Position numbers and translations under genes: made by a program. A stretch of 32,454 bases of DNA, taken from an uncultured Sphingopyxis sp. GTDB taxonomy: Bacteria; Pseudomonadota; Alphaproteobacteria; Sphingomonadales; Sphingomonadaceae. The stretch is taken from assembly GCA_936933955.1 (NCBI GenBank), contig CAKZIN010000056.1, positions 1 to 32,454 of the forward strand, written 5' to 3'. Positions 7,583-15,480 of this stretch are shown here, piece after piece (positions within the stretch are counted from its first letter, which is position 1; the number at the start of each line of letters is the position of its first letter). Under the pieces are notes generated by a model, which saw only the letters and a program-made list of their open reading frames with translations, had not been told where the DNA came from and did not search any database.

Positions 7583-8262
7583 GGCCCCATAAACGGGATT
7601 CACAGCAGCATCGAGATGTGATTCACCTGCCTCCAGCGAGGAGGTGTGGTGGTTGGCGGATTTCTTCTGGTTTTCGGATGAGCAGTGGGCGCGGATTGAA
7701 CCGCTTCTGCCGCAGGATACGCGTGGTATGCCGAGGGTCGATGACCGTCGGGTGCTCTCCGGGATTGTCCATCCTCTGAAGAGCGGCGGTCGCTGGGGCG
7801 ATTGTCCGGAGCACGTCTACGGGCCGAAGAAGACGCTTTACAACCGGTTCCGGCGCTGGGCCGAGCGCGGCGTGTGGGAGCGCATCTCAGCCCAGCTTGC
7901 CGGGGTCGAGGGCGTGCCTGGCAAACTCTTCATCGACAGCAGCTGCATCAAGGTCCACCGCACCGCCGGAGGCGCAAAAGGGGGGCCTTGGCTCATGGTA
8001 TCGGCATTACCAAAGGCGGGCGTAACACCAAGCTCCATGCCGTCTGCGACGAGAAGGGCCGCCCGCACGTCCTCCTGCTGACACCCGGCAATACACATGA
8101 TGCCAAGGTCGCGATGCTGGCGATCAATGCCGTGCCGCCTCCGACTATCTGGTCGCCGACAAAGGCTACGACAGCAACGCTTTGCGTTCCTGGCTGATCG
8201 AACGCGGCACCACCCCGGTCATCCCGTCGAAGTCCAACCGCAAGGTGCAGACCCGGCGGTGA
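7583..8262 (+). mobile_element. IS5-family insertion sequence remnant
   Basis: A GTG at 7644 opens a transposase frame with FFWFSDEQWARIEPLLPQD, GGRWGDCPEHVYGP, LYNRFRRWAERGVW and LFIDSSCIKVHRTAGGAKGG, which includes the first catalytic Asp. At AAAAGGGGGG (7977-7986) the product continues in the -1 frame as HGIGITKGGRNTKLHAVCD and LLTPGNTHDAKVAML, the usual programmed-slip layout of the IS427 group. A one-base deletion near 8135 then breaks the frame; the third frame continues DYLVADKGYDSNALR (second Asp) and WLIERGTTPVIPSKSNRKVQ. The gene stops being recognisable at about 8255, so the region with the catalytic Glu and the right terminal repeat are missing. The left end lies close behind the antiporter stop but I could not define the inverted repeat. 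It is inactive. Confidence 0.8.
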
Positions 8263-8345
8263 AAGCTTCTTCGCAACTCTCAGCATGGCCAAGCGTAAGA
8301 TCAGTGACGCAATAAAGAGTGAAATCCCGATTGCCGTTGCCGCGG

Positions 8346-10712
8346 TCATAGCCGACCTTCGCTCAAGGTTGGAAGTTTGAGCCCACGAAGGCGCAGGGCA
8401 TTGGCGATGACCGACACCGACGAGAGGCTCATGGCCGCGGCGGCGATCATCGGATTGAGAAGAAGGCCAAAGGCGGGAAACAGCACGCCCGCCGCCACCG
8501 GGATGCCGAGCGCATTGTAACCGAACGCGAATACGAGGTTTTGGCGAATATTGCGCATGGTGGCGCGCGACAGCACGATAGCCTGGAGCACACCGGTCAG
8601 GTCGCCGCGGACCAGCGTGACACCGGCACTTTCCATCGCCACGTCGGTGCCGGTTCCCATTGCAATGCCGACATCCGCAGCCGCCAGCGCTGGCGCGTCG
8701 TTGATGCCGTCCCCTGCCATCGCGACGCGCTTACCGGAGGCCTTGAGCGCCTCGACCTTGCGATGCTTGTCCTCGGGCGAGACGTTTGCCTCGACCTCGT
8801 CGATACCGAGCTGGCGGGCCACGGCTTCGGCGGTGGCGCGGCTATCGCCGGTCAGCATGACCACTTCGATCCCGCGCTCGTGCAGCGCCCGAATGGCCGC
8901 AGCGCTGGTCGGCTTGATCGGATCGGCGACCGCGATCAGCCCTGCCGGTGCGCCATCGATGGCCACGAACATCACGGTCTGGCCTTGGGAGCGTCCGGCT
9001 TCTGCGGACGCGAGCCATTCCGCATCACCGATACCGAGCCGCCGCATCAGTTTCTCGTTGCCAATGGCGACCTTCCGCGGTCCCACGCGCGCCTCGACAC
9101 CCTCGCCGGTAGTCGACGACAAATCAGACGCTGCCTCGAACGCCACGCCTCGCGCCTTGGCGCCTTCAACTATTGCATGGGCGAGCGGATGCTCGCTCCC
9201 CGCTTCGACCGCGGCGACGGCGGAAAGGAACTCGGCCTCGTCCAGGCCCACTCGGGGAGTGACGGCGACGAGATCAGGCTTGCCCATGGTGAGAGTGCCC
9301 GTCTTGTCGACCACCAGCGTGTCGATCTTTTCGAGCGTCTCCAGCGCCTCGGCGTTGCGAATGAGGATGCCGTGCTGGGCGCCCTTGCCGGTCCCGGTCA
9401 TGATCGACATCGGCGTTGCGAGGCCGAGCGCGCATGGACAGGCAATGATGAGAACGGCGATCGCGTTGACCAGCGCATAGGCTAGCGCCGGGAAAGGCCC
9501 CCAGATTGCCCAGACGATGAAGGTAACGACCGCGATCACGACCACCGAAGGCACGAACCAGGCCGCGACCTGATCGGCCAGACGCTGGATCGGTGCCCGA
9601 CTGCGCTGAGCCTCGGCGACCATCTGCACGATCTTGGACAGCATCGTGTCCTTGCCGACCGCGCCCGCACGCATAACGAAGCCGCCGGTCTGGTTGACCG
9701 TTCCGCCGATCACCTGGTCGCCGGCCTTCTTGGACACGGGTAAGGGTTCACCGCTGATCATCGACTCGTCGATAGCGCTTGCGCCTTCGGTCACTTCGCC
9801 ATCGACAGGCACCTTGTCACCCGGACGGACGCGGAGCAGGTCTCCGCTCGCCAATTGGTCGAGGGAGACTTCGCGCTCGTCGCCACTGCCGAAGATCTTG
9901 AGCGCGGTCGGCGGCGCGAGTTCGAGCAACGCGCGCAAGGCGCTCGAGGTCGAGCCCCGCGCCCTGAGTTCAAGCACCTGGCCAAGTAGGACGAGCGTGG
10001 TGATGACCGCCGCCGCCTCGTAATAGACGCCGACCCGGCCTGAGTGATCGCGGAAGGCGGGCGGGAATATGTTGGGCAGGAGCGTCGCGACGAGACTGAA
10101 CAGGAATGCGATCGCAACGCCGAAGCCGATCAGCGTAAACATGTTGAGATTACGGGTCTTCAGCGACTGCCACGCGCGCTCGAAGAAAGGCCAGCCGCCC
10201 CACAGAACCACTGGTGTGGCGAGCGCCAGCTGCGCCCATTGCGCGCGTCCTGGTTCGATCAGCCGGTCGAAGCTGATCCAGGGCACCATGTCGCTCATCG
10301 CGTAAAAGAACAACGGCAGGGTAAAGAGCGCGCTGACCCAGAAGCGGCGGGTCATGTCGACGAGTTCGGGATCGGGGCCATCCTCGAGGCTGATCGTCTC
10401 GGGCTCCAGAGCCATTCCGCAGATGGGGCAGCTTCCCGGTCCTACCTGCCGGATTTCGGGATGCATGGGACAGGTGTAGATCGTCCCTTGGGGAACGTCT
10501 TCGACCTGCTTGAGATGCGCGCCCGACAGATAGTGCTCCGGGTCGCTGACGAACTTGTCCTTGCACCGTGCCGAACAGAAGTAATGGGTCGCGCCATCGT
10601 GCTCGGCGACATGTGCCGCGCCTTCGATCGTCACGCTCATGCCGCAGACGGGGTCGACGGCGGTAGCTTCACCTTGCGCGTGATTTGCGTGGTGGGTGTC
10701 GCAACAGCTCAT
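8346..10712 (-). CDS. copA: Cu+-exporting P1B-type ATPase
   Basis: This 788-residue ATPase exports monovalent copper across the inner membrane. Instead of an HMA domain it has an N-terminal Cys/His-rich start (MSCCDTHH), a YHS domain (residues about 19-62, DPVCGMSV and YFCSARC) and a heavy-metal-binding domain at about 78-105 (YTCPMHPEIR, GSCPICGMALEP). The core has the CPC metal site at 425-427 (ACPCALGLAT), the phosphorylated Asp469 in DKTGTLT, SEHPLAHAI with the HP locus, MLTGDSRATAEAV and GDGINDAPALAAADVGIAMG. The last two helices carry FGYNALGIPVAAG and MSLSSVSVIANALR, the YN and MxxSS residues that define Cu+ specificity. ATG 10712 follows a perfect AGGAGG. No copper chaperone or regulator is adjacent. 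It converges with the IS5 relic. Confidence 0.93.
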   Translation of the reverse strand: MSCCDTHHANHAQGEATAVDPVCGMSVTIEGAAHVAEHDGATHYFCSARCKDKFVSDPEHYLSGAHLKQVEDVPQGTIYTCPMHPEIRQVGPGSCPICGMALEPETISLEDGPDPELVDMTRRFWVSALFTLPLFFYAMSDMVPWISFDRLIEPGRAQWAQLALATPVVLWGGWPFFERAWQSLKTRNLNMFTLIGFGVAIAFLFSLVATLLPNIFPPAFRDHSGRVGVYYEAAAVITTLVLLGQVLELRARGSTSSALRALLELAPPTALKIFGSGDEREVSLDQLASGDLLRVRPGDKVPVDGEVTEGASAIDESMISGEPLPVSKKAGDQVIGGTVNQTGGFVMRAGAVGKDTMLSKIVQMVAEAQRSRAPIQRLADQVAAWFVPSVVVIAVVTFIVWAIWGPFPALAYALVNAIAVLIIACPCALGLATPMSIMTGTGKGAQHGILIRNAEALETLEKIDTLVVDKTGTLTMGKPDLVAVTPRVGLDEAEFLSAVAAVEAGSEHPLAHAIVEGAKARGVAFEAASDLSSTTGEGVEARVGPRKVAIGNEKLMRRLGIGDAEWLASAEAGRSQGQTVMFVAIDGAPAGLIAVADPIKPTSAAAIRALHERGIEVVMLTGDSRATAEAVARQLGIDEVEANVSPEDKHRKVEALKASGKRVAMAGDGINDAPALAAADVGIAMGTGTDVAMESAGVTLVRGDLTGVLQAIVLSRATMRNIRQNLVFAFGYNALGIPVAAGVLFPAFGLLLNPMIAAAAMSLSSVSVIANALRLRGLKLPTLSEGRL

Positions 10713-10787
10713 GGATTGCCTCCTCTGCTTCGCATGTGCGTATGACTGAAATCAGGGATAGGACGCGAAAACCTCGCGGCGACCGTT

Positions 10788-11036
10788 AATCCGCTCGCCC
10801 AAGGCCGCCTCCAAAAGGCAGCCTTGAATCGAACGACGAGTCCCAGGTCAAGCTTTGTCCACGAAGCCCAGCGGAGAGTGGGCCTCGTCTGGGGGGTTGA
10901 TATTAGCGGCCGGGATGAGGTTGCAGCGACCTGGAGCTTCAAGGCGATGATGGCGCACTGGAACCGCAAACATGCACCGGCGGCTTATGTGCCTTCACTG
11001 TTCCGCACACCGCCGCCCGGCGCGGCACTTTACGCT
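10788..11036 (+). pseudogene. Possible relic of an MvaI/BcnI-type restriction endonuclease
   Basis: A short plus-strand frame contains RRVGLVWGVDISGRDEVAAT followed by TWSFKAMMAHWNRKHAPAAY and VPSLFRTPPP. The W-S-F-x(6)-H-W-x-R-K-H-x-x-A-A-Y-V-P pattern recalls the C-terminal half of MvaI/BcnI-type nucleases, but I cannot confirm this without a profile search. There is no credible start, and the frame passes into the IS3 remnant at about 11037, so whatever gene was here is truncated on both sides. No partner methyltransferase is present. The stretch from 10713 to 10787, upstream of copA on the other strand, shows no gene. Confidence 0.3.
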
Positions 11037-11449
11037 GCGTGGTCGATGATGACCCAGCACCCGGCATATCCGTCGCTCGGATAGCGGACTGGCAGATCTC
11101 GTCGTACCTGATCGATGCAGCAGCGCCGCCGCGCGGGGCTCAGAAACTTCTCCGTGCAGCCTCCTGCAGGATCAGCTTGTCCAAGGTCAGGTCCGAGATC
11201 GCCTGGCGCAGCCGCTGGTTCTCCTTCTCCAGACCCTTCCTCCGCCGCGCCTGATCGGTCTTCAGGCCGCCTTACACCTTGCGCCACCGACGATAGGCCG
11301 GTTCGCTGACCGCGATCCGCCGGCACGCCTCAGCCGTCGCCCCTCCCTGCGCCAGCGCAATCTCAACCCCACGCGGCTCGCCGATGATCTCTTCCAGATT
11401 GTGCTTCTTGCTCGGGGGCACTCAATGTCCCTCTTATGGTCCGGACCAT
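11037..11449 (-). mobile_element. IS3-family remnant (orfA and start of orfB)
   Basis: Minus-strand translation from a GTG at 11421 gives PPSKKHNLEEIIGEPRGVE, IALAQGGATAEACRRIAVSE and PAYRRWRKV, then an in-frame TAA (11272-11274) where the family has Tyr, then GGLKTDQARRRKGLEKENQR and LRQAISDLTLDKLILQEAAR to a stop at 11140. This is an IS3-family OrfA (helix-turn-helix plus leucine zipper), apparently of the IS407 type. A piece of OrfB follows in another frame (LSPARRRCCIDQVRRDLPV, then after a shift ERRICRVLGHH) and ends near 11037. The DDE catalytic region is missing, so the element is dead. A 14-bp palindrome at 11436-11449 marks its upstream end. Confidence 0.8.
11436..11449. repeat. 14-bp perfect palindrome at IS3 relic edge
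   Basis: ATGGTCCGGACCAT is its own reverse complement and is bracketed by CTTATG on the left and CATAAG on the right (11433-11455). It lies about 15 nt upstream of the orfA start. It may be part of the element's terminal region or a regulator site for the element; the sequence alone does not decide. Confidence 0.6.
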
Positions 11450-11508
11450 CATAAGCTTTCGGCCACTCAGCGGCGGGCAGATGAGTATATAAAAGGCGGG
11501 GCCCGATC

Positions 11509-11522
11509 ACGCGCAAGCGCGT
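11509..11522. promoter_or_regulatory. Dyad upstream of the zinc alcohol dehydrogenase
   Basis: ACGCGC-AA-GCGCGT is a perfect 6-2-6 inverted repeat 55 nt before the ATG at 11577. An A/T-rich TATATAAAA (11486-11494) just upstream could serve as a -10-like element, which would put the dyad in an operator position. Both roles are inferred from position and symmetry only. Confidence 0.35.
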
Positions 11523-11576
11523 TAAGGTCTTCGGACTGGTTTGACGGTCGGACCGGTCTTCTGAATGGAGAAGATT

Positions 11577-12752
11577 ATGCGCGCACTGTGTTGGCACGGT
11601 AAGGGTGACGTCCGCGTCGACACCGTCGCAGATCCCGAAATCAAGCACCCGCGTGATGCCATCATCAAGGTTACAGCATGCGCCATCTGCGGGTCCGACC
11701 TTCACCTGTTCGATGGCTACCAGCCTACGATGGAGGCAGGTGATATCCTCGGCCACGAGAATATGGGCGAGGTCGTGGCGCTCGGTTCTGAAGTGACGAA
11801 CCTGAAGATCGGCGATCGTGTCGTCGTACCCTTCACGATCAGCTGCGGCGATTGCTGGTTCTGCAAGAAAGGCCTGTTTGCAGCTTGCGACCGGACGAAT
11901 CCGAACGCCGAGATGGCCGCGAAGGCCATGGGCCATTCGCCCGCAGGGTTGTTCGGCTTCAGCCACATGATGGGCGGCTACTGCGGCGGCCAGGCGGAAT
12001 ATCTGCGCGTGCCGATGGCCGACGTCGGTCCGATCAAAATCCCCGACAACATTACGGATGAGCAGGCGCTGTTTCTATCCGACATATTTCCGACAGGCTA
12101 CATGGCCGCCGAGAACGCACAGATCGAGCCCGGCGACACCGTCGCGATCTGGGGTTGCGGTCCAGTCGGTCAGTTCGCCATCCGATCGGCCCTGATGATG
12201 GGCGCAGGCCGGGTGATCGCGATCGACGAGGTGCCCGAGCGGCTCGCCATGGCCGAGGCGGGCGGCGCCGAGACGATCAACTTCGCCGAGACCGATGTCT
12301 ATGACGAATTGCAGGCGCGGACCAAGGGACGTGGCCCGGACAGCTGCATCGATGCGGTCGGCTGCGAGGCGGCAGGTCACGGCGCGGCCGACGCGGTGAT
12401 GGACAAGGTCAAGGCGAGCTTGATGCTCGCCACTGATCGGGTGCATGTGCTGCGCCAGGCCATCATGAATTGTCGCAAGGGAGGAACGGTGTCCGTCCCC
12501 GGCGTATATGTCGGCGTGGCCGACAAGCTGCCACTCGGGGCGGCAATGAACAAGGGACTGACGATCAAACTCGGTCAGACCCACGTCCAGCGCTACACCA
12601 AGCCGTTGCTGGAGAAGATCGTAGCCGGTGCAATCGATCCCAGTTTCGTAATTACCCACCCGGCAAGCCTCGAGGACGCGCCGGAAATGTACGCCAAGTT
12701 TCGGGACAAGGAAGAAGGCGTCATTAAGGTGGTTATGCGCCCGCACGGCTGA
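11577..12752 (+). CDS. Zinc-dependent alcohol dehydrogenase (FdhA-like MDR), intact copy
   Basis: A 391-residue medium-chain dehydrogenase. Catalytic zinc ligands are probably C38 (CAICGSDLHLFDGY) and H60/E61 (LGHENMGEVV). Structural-zinc cysteines are at 90, 93, 96 and 104 (CGDCWFCKKGLFAAC). The NAD-binding motif is AIWGCGPVGQFAIR. Overall it resembles the glutathione-independent formaldehyde dehydrogenase-like branch of zinc alcohol dehydrogenases; the real substrate is unknown. The ATG at 11577 is preferred over the in-frame ATG at 11565 because GGAGAAG precedes it and the broken paralogue at 4664 starts at the same residue. The two copies are similar along their full shared length, so they arose by duplication or by joining of related islands. 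It is isolated between IS3 relics. Confidence 0.9.
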   Translation: MRALCWHGKGDVRVDTVADPEIKHPRDAIIKVTACAICGSDLHLFDGYQPTMEAGDILGHENMGEVVALGSEVTNLKIGDRVVVPFTISCGDCWFCKKGLFAACDRTNPNAEMAAKAMGHSPAGLFGFSHMMGGYCGGQAEYLRVPMADVGPIKIPDNITDEQALFLSDIFPTGYMAAENAQIEPGDTVAIWGCGPVGQFAIRSALMMGAGRVIAIDEVPERLAMAEAGGAETINFAETDVYDELQARTKGRGPDSCIDAVGCEAAGHGAADAVMDKVKASLMLATDRVHVLRQAIMNCRKGGTVSVPGVYVGVADKLPLGAAMNKGLTIKLGQTHVQRYTKPLLEKIVAGAIDPSFVITHPASLEDAPEMYAKFRDKEEGVIKVVMRPHG

Positions 12753-12851
12753 CGTGCGGATTTGATCTGCCCCCACCGAGCGGACCGATGGGTTTGTTAG
12801 TATAATAAGCTCGTCGCCGCCATGTCCGGACGGAGGTGGAGCGAAGCGGAA

Positions 12852-12893
12852 CCGGAGGCGGGAGATGGCGGTGGAGCCATCTCCCGCCTCCGG
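12852..12893. terminator. 18-bp perfect hairpin downstream of alcohol dehydrogenase
   Basis: CCGGAGGCGGGAGATGGC (12852-12869), a six-base loop GGTGGA, then its exact reverse complement (12876-12893). The stem is far longer and more perfect than most terminators, and no T-run follows on either strand. It lies 100 nt after the dehydrogenase stop, so a terminator or RNA-stabilising role is possible, but a mobile-element end or a recombination site is an alternative. Confidence 0.5.
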
Positions 12894-12911
12894 CGGTCGG
12901 CAGGCCAGGCT

Positions 12912-12929
12912 GCTATAGGGCCCTATAGC
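12912..12929. repeat. 18-bp perfect palindrome
   Basis: GCTATAGGGCCCTATAGC has no spacer and perfect two-fold symmetry. It lies only 18 nt beyond the long hairpin at 12852-12893 and outside any gene. Such a symmetric site fits a dimeric protein-binding or recombination site better than an RNA hairpin. Function unknown. Confidence 0.6.
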
Positions 12930-13029
12930 CTAGAAAGCCGAGCCGCAGACCGACATGCTCGACGCAACCTAACTCAAGGCCCGCCGCACGCCTTCCAGCC
13001 TTGGGGTAAAAAGGGATCTCGGCGCCGAA

Positions 13030-13632
13030 GCCCAGGCGCCAGCCCTGGTTCGGGGGCGCCAGCACCGGCGCGGGTACCCGGCGGCCTGTAGCGCGCCTTC
13101 GTCCTTTTACAGCGACGACCGTCAGGCCCTCCGCGCGGCAGAGCCGCTGGGTCTTCTTGCGGTTGATCGTGATGCCGTCCCGGCGCAGCAGGATGTGCAG
13201 CCGTCGATAGCCGAACCCAGACGCTGCTGCACCAGCTCGCTCAAACGCGACCGCAGGTCGACATTATCCGCCCGGTACGAACGGTACCGCATGCTCGTGC
13301 GATCCGCTCTGACAACCGCGCCTGCCCGCCGCTCGCTGTTCCCAAACGTCGCCTAGAGATGCGGGACCGCTTGCCGCTTTGCGGAAGGCGTCACCACTTT
13401 TTGACAGCAGCTCTTTCAAGCCCGCATCGTCGAGCATGGCATCGCCAGCAGTCGCTTGGAGCCGGGCATTCTCCTAATCGAGCGACCGCAGCCGCTTCGC
13501 GTGGTTATCTCCAGGGCGCCGAACTTCGCCTTCCATGCGAAGTAGGTCGCGCTCCGCATGCCTTGCTCGCGGCATAGCTCCGCCACCAAGGCACCCGCAT
13601 CGGCCCCTCCTTTTGCTCAATCCTGCCGTAAG
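13030..13632 (-). mobile_element. Second IS3-family remnant, heavily decayed
   Basis: Piecing minus-strand frames together gives an IS3-type transposase: ALVAELCREQGMRSATYFAW with KAKFGAL (OrfA helix-turn-helix), a degraded zipper region, KELLSKSGDAFRKAA, AGAVVRADRTSMRYRSYRAD, NVDLRSRLSELVQQR, then FGYRRLHILLRRDGITINRK and KTQRLCRAEGLTVVAVKGRR, fading after APPNQGWRL near 13030. At least four frameshifts or stops separate these pieces, and the catalytic DDE core downstream of the NQxW motif is lost. It is unrelated in detail to the relic at 11037-11449, so it is an independent insertion. The stretch 12753-13029 between the dehydrogenase and this relic holds only the hairpin and the palindrome. 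Confidence 0.75.
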
Positions 13633-13636
13633 ATGA

Positions 13637-14017
13637 TCAGAACGCGGCCGCGGCCGCGGCCGCCTCTGCCACTGTCTGGTCTTGCTCGCCACTGCCCCCG
13701 CTCACGCCTACTGCCCCAACGACCTGGCCGTCCTGGCGGAGGGGGATGCCGCCGGCGAAGATCCTCACCCGGCCATGGTTGGAGCCGTGAATGCCGTAGA
13801 ACTGCTCGCCGGGCTGAGCGTTCTCGCCCAGGTCCTTGGTCGAGATGTCGAAGACGCGCGCCGTAAAGGCCTTGCTGATGAAAGATTTATAAGCGGCCTG
13901 AGAAACTCGCTCAGGGCTGAAGCATGACCTCGACGCAGCCGGTATGTCAATCGGCCCTGAAGATGGGCTTGGCGGGGGAACTATGTAGCTCAGCGTCACA
14001 ATCCCGGCCGCGATCAA
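13637..14017 (-). pseudogene. GlcG/HbpS-type haem-binding-like protein, N-terminally truncated
   Basis: The last 95 or so residues match the GlcG/DUF336 fold: SQAAYKSFISKAFTARVFDI, EQFYGIHGSNHGRVRIFAGG, IPLRQDGQVVGAVGVSGGSG and EQDQTVAEAAA. The same motifs occur in the intact protein at 23707-24126 (ADFYGIHASNDGKVMIFAGG, VIGAVGVSGGTGKQDQDVAE). The first 40-50 family residues, including the NIAVVDAGG strand of the intact copy, are missing. What precedes the homology (from the ATG at 14017) is unrelated, with several prolines. The C-terminus ends in an alanine run encoded by a GGCCGC repeat. It is probably a relic. Confidence 0.75.
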
Positions 14018-14110
14018 TCCTACGCGCCAATTTCAGACGCCAGAGCGAAGGCTGCCCAATAGGCTCCAGCAGAGACGCCGAATTTAATGGTTGTGCGCCT
14101 GAGGTAAACG

Positions 14111-14573
14111 TCAGGCGCGGATCTGGCACCCCCTTGCGGTGGCATAGAGCAACGCATCAAACATCACGTCGCGGGCGCCGCTGCTTCGCTGAGATAGACC
14201 AGGACGGCGACCTTGCTTTTCCGCGTCACCGCCGGGATGTTCAACGAGCGGCCGCGCACGAAATGGCGCGATGTTGACAGCGGCAAGAAAGCCGATGCTT
14301 AACAGACTTAGCCGTGATGAGTTTTTCCACAAAGCTTGCCGGTGAAATGGCTGGGAACCCAATCAAGGCCAATCAGGATCACACTAGGAGCGTAGGCTGC
14401 ATATTCCGGTGCCAGCTCAAGTACGCCGCTGCAAGATCGCCGTCAGGCGGCTTTGGTGCGTGGAGTTCGGCAACCGGAAGGGTGATGGCAATTGCCATCA
14501 CCGCGTCCATGAACGCCTCAAGACGATCCCGATTTGCGTTTGGCTCCTTCGAGAGATGATATCGTCATCTGAC
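14111..14573 (-). pseudogene. TMEM175-family (DUF1211) potassium-channel-like gene, shattered
   Basis: Minus-strand frames give, in order, RLEAFMDAVMAIAITLPVAE followed by LHAPKPPDGDLAAAYLSW, then in other frames DWVPSHFTGKL, then LLSIGFLAAVNIAPFRARPL with VEHPGGDAE, and finally ATARG. This is the first-half pattern of the bacterial TMEM175/DUF1211 family, where R-x-x-x-F-x-D opens helix 1 and a short loop leads to helix 2. Several frameshifts and stops break it, and the start is lost next to the AKR stop at 14575. An intact family member lies at 30229-30900, with weaker resemblance. The region 14018-14110 shows nothing recognisable. Confidence 0.7.
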
Positions 14574-14574
14574 G

Positions 14575-15405
14575 CTAGAGCATTTCAAGTGGCCGACGGT
14601 TGCCTGGCCTGGGAAATGCCCCGTCGAGCGTCGCAAGCTGGGCGTCGGAAAGAACGATATCGGCGGCCGCCCGGTTCTCCCGTACATGCGCGACTGAACT
14701 CGCTTTCGGGATGGCGATGAGACCGTCGCGCCGCAAGGTCCACGCAAGTGCGACCTGCACAGGGGTTGCGCCAACCTCGGCTGCAATTTTTTCGAGGGCG
14801 GGATGGCTTGAGAGGCGTCCCTGCTCGACTGGACTATACGCCATAACCGGTATGTTATGTTCGGCGAGCCACGGCAGCAGGTCCAATTCCGGGCCGCGCC
14901 GGACGAGATTGTAGAGGATCTGATCGGTCACGCAGCCTTCCCCGCCCGCAGCGACAAGCTCTTCCATATCGTCGGTATCGAGATTGCTGACACCCCAGTG
15001 CCGGATCTTTCCTGCCGATTTGAGCGCCTCCATTGCCTCCACTGTCTCAGCGAGCGGCACCGATCCCCGCCAGTGGAGAAGGTAGAGGTCGAGCCGGTCG
15101 GTGCCGAGCCGCTTCAGGCTCGCCTCGCACGCGCGGGCAAGGCGGGAGCGCGATGCGTTCTGTGGATACGCCTTGCTGACGATGAACAACTGGTCGCGAA
15201 CGCTGCCCAGCGCCTCGGATATCAGCGTTTCCGCCGCACCGTCGCCATACATTTCGGCGGTATCGATGAGCGTCATGCCCAGTTCGGCACCGGCGCGTAG
15301 CGCGGCGATCTCATCGGATCGGCGCTCGGGACGTTCGCCCATCTTCCAGGTGCCTTGACCCATTGAAGGAACCACTTCCCCGCCGGGCAATGTCACGTGT
15401 TTCAT
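14575..15405 (-). CDS. Aldo/keto reductase, intact
   Basis: This 276-residue (beta/alpha)8-barrel oxidoreductase has the full AKR tetrad: D48 and Y53 (TLIDTAEMYGDGA), K78 (FIVSKAYPQN) and H111 (DLYLLHWRGS). GVSNLDTDDMEELV, VTDQILYNLVRRG, PVMAYSPVEQGRL and LIAIPKASSVAHVRENR complete the cofactor-binding side; the last motif binds NADPH. AKRs of this type reduce aldehydes and dicarbonyls such as methylglyoxal. It is more diverged from the two AKR genes at the left end than those are from each other. The start follows AGGACGAAAGC. It lies 75 nt downstream of the TetR gene in the same direction, so it is probably part of that regulator's unit. Confidence 0.9.
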   Translation of the reverse strand: MKHVTLPGGEVVPSMGQGTWKMGERPERRSDEIAALRAGAELGMTLIDTAEMYGDGAAETLISEALGSVRDQLFIVSKAYPQNASRSRLARACEASLKRLGTDRLDLYLLHWRGSVPLAETVEAMEALKSAGKIRHWGVSNLDTDDMEELVAAGGEGCVTDQILYNLVRRGPELDLLPWLAEHNIPVMAYSPVEQGRLSSHPALEKIAAEVGATPVQVALAWTLRRDGLIAIPKASSVAHVRENRAAADIVLSDAQLATLDGAFPRPGNRRPLEML

Positions 15406-15480
15406 ATGCTTTCGTCCTATGAGATGAGTTCGACGGATCGGTCGCCGGAGGCGGATTGGCAGATGACCACCTTGTAACGA

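Noticed and set aside
8541..9485. Plus-strand frames of over 300 codons opposite copA
   Set aside because: They are complementary to conserved P-type ATPase motifs and have no family features of their own.
10820..10860. CTTGAA...TTGACC-like inverted repeat upstream of copA as a CueR/MerR-type promoter
   Set aside because: It is about 110-140 nt from the ATG and lacks a clear MerR-family dyad between -35 and -10 elements; it also overlaps the nuclease-like frame.
12930..13030. Minus-strand FGAEIPFYPKAG...LRLGF resembling the end of an outer-membrane beta-barrel
   Set aside because: Only about 30 residues, contiguous with the decayed IS3 frame and with no start; too short to call.
13644..13663. 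GCGGCCGC-type repeat (three GGCCGC units)
   Set aside because: Low-complexity sequence encoding the alanine tail of the GlcG fragment; no sign of a regulatory or mobile role.
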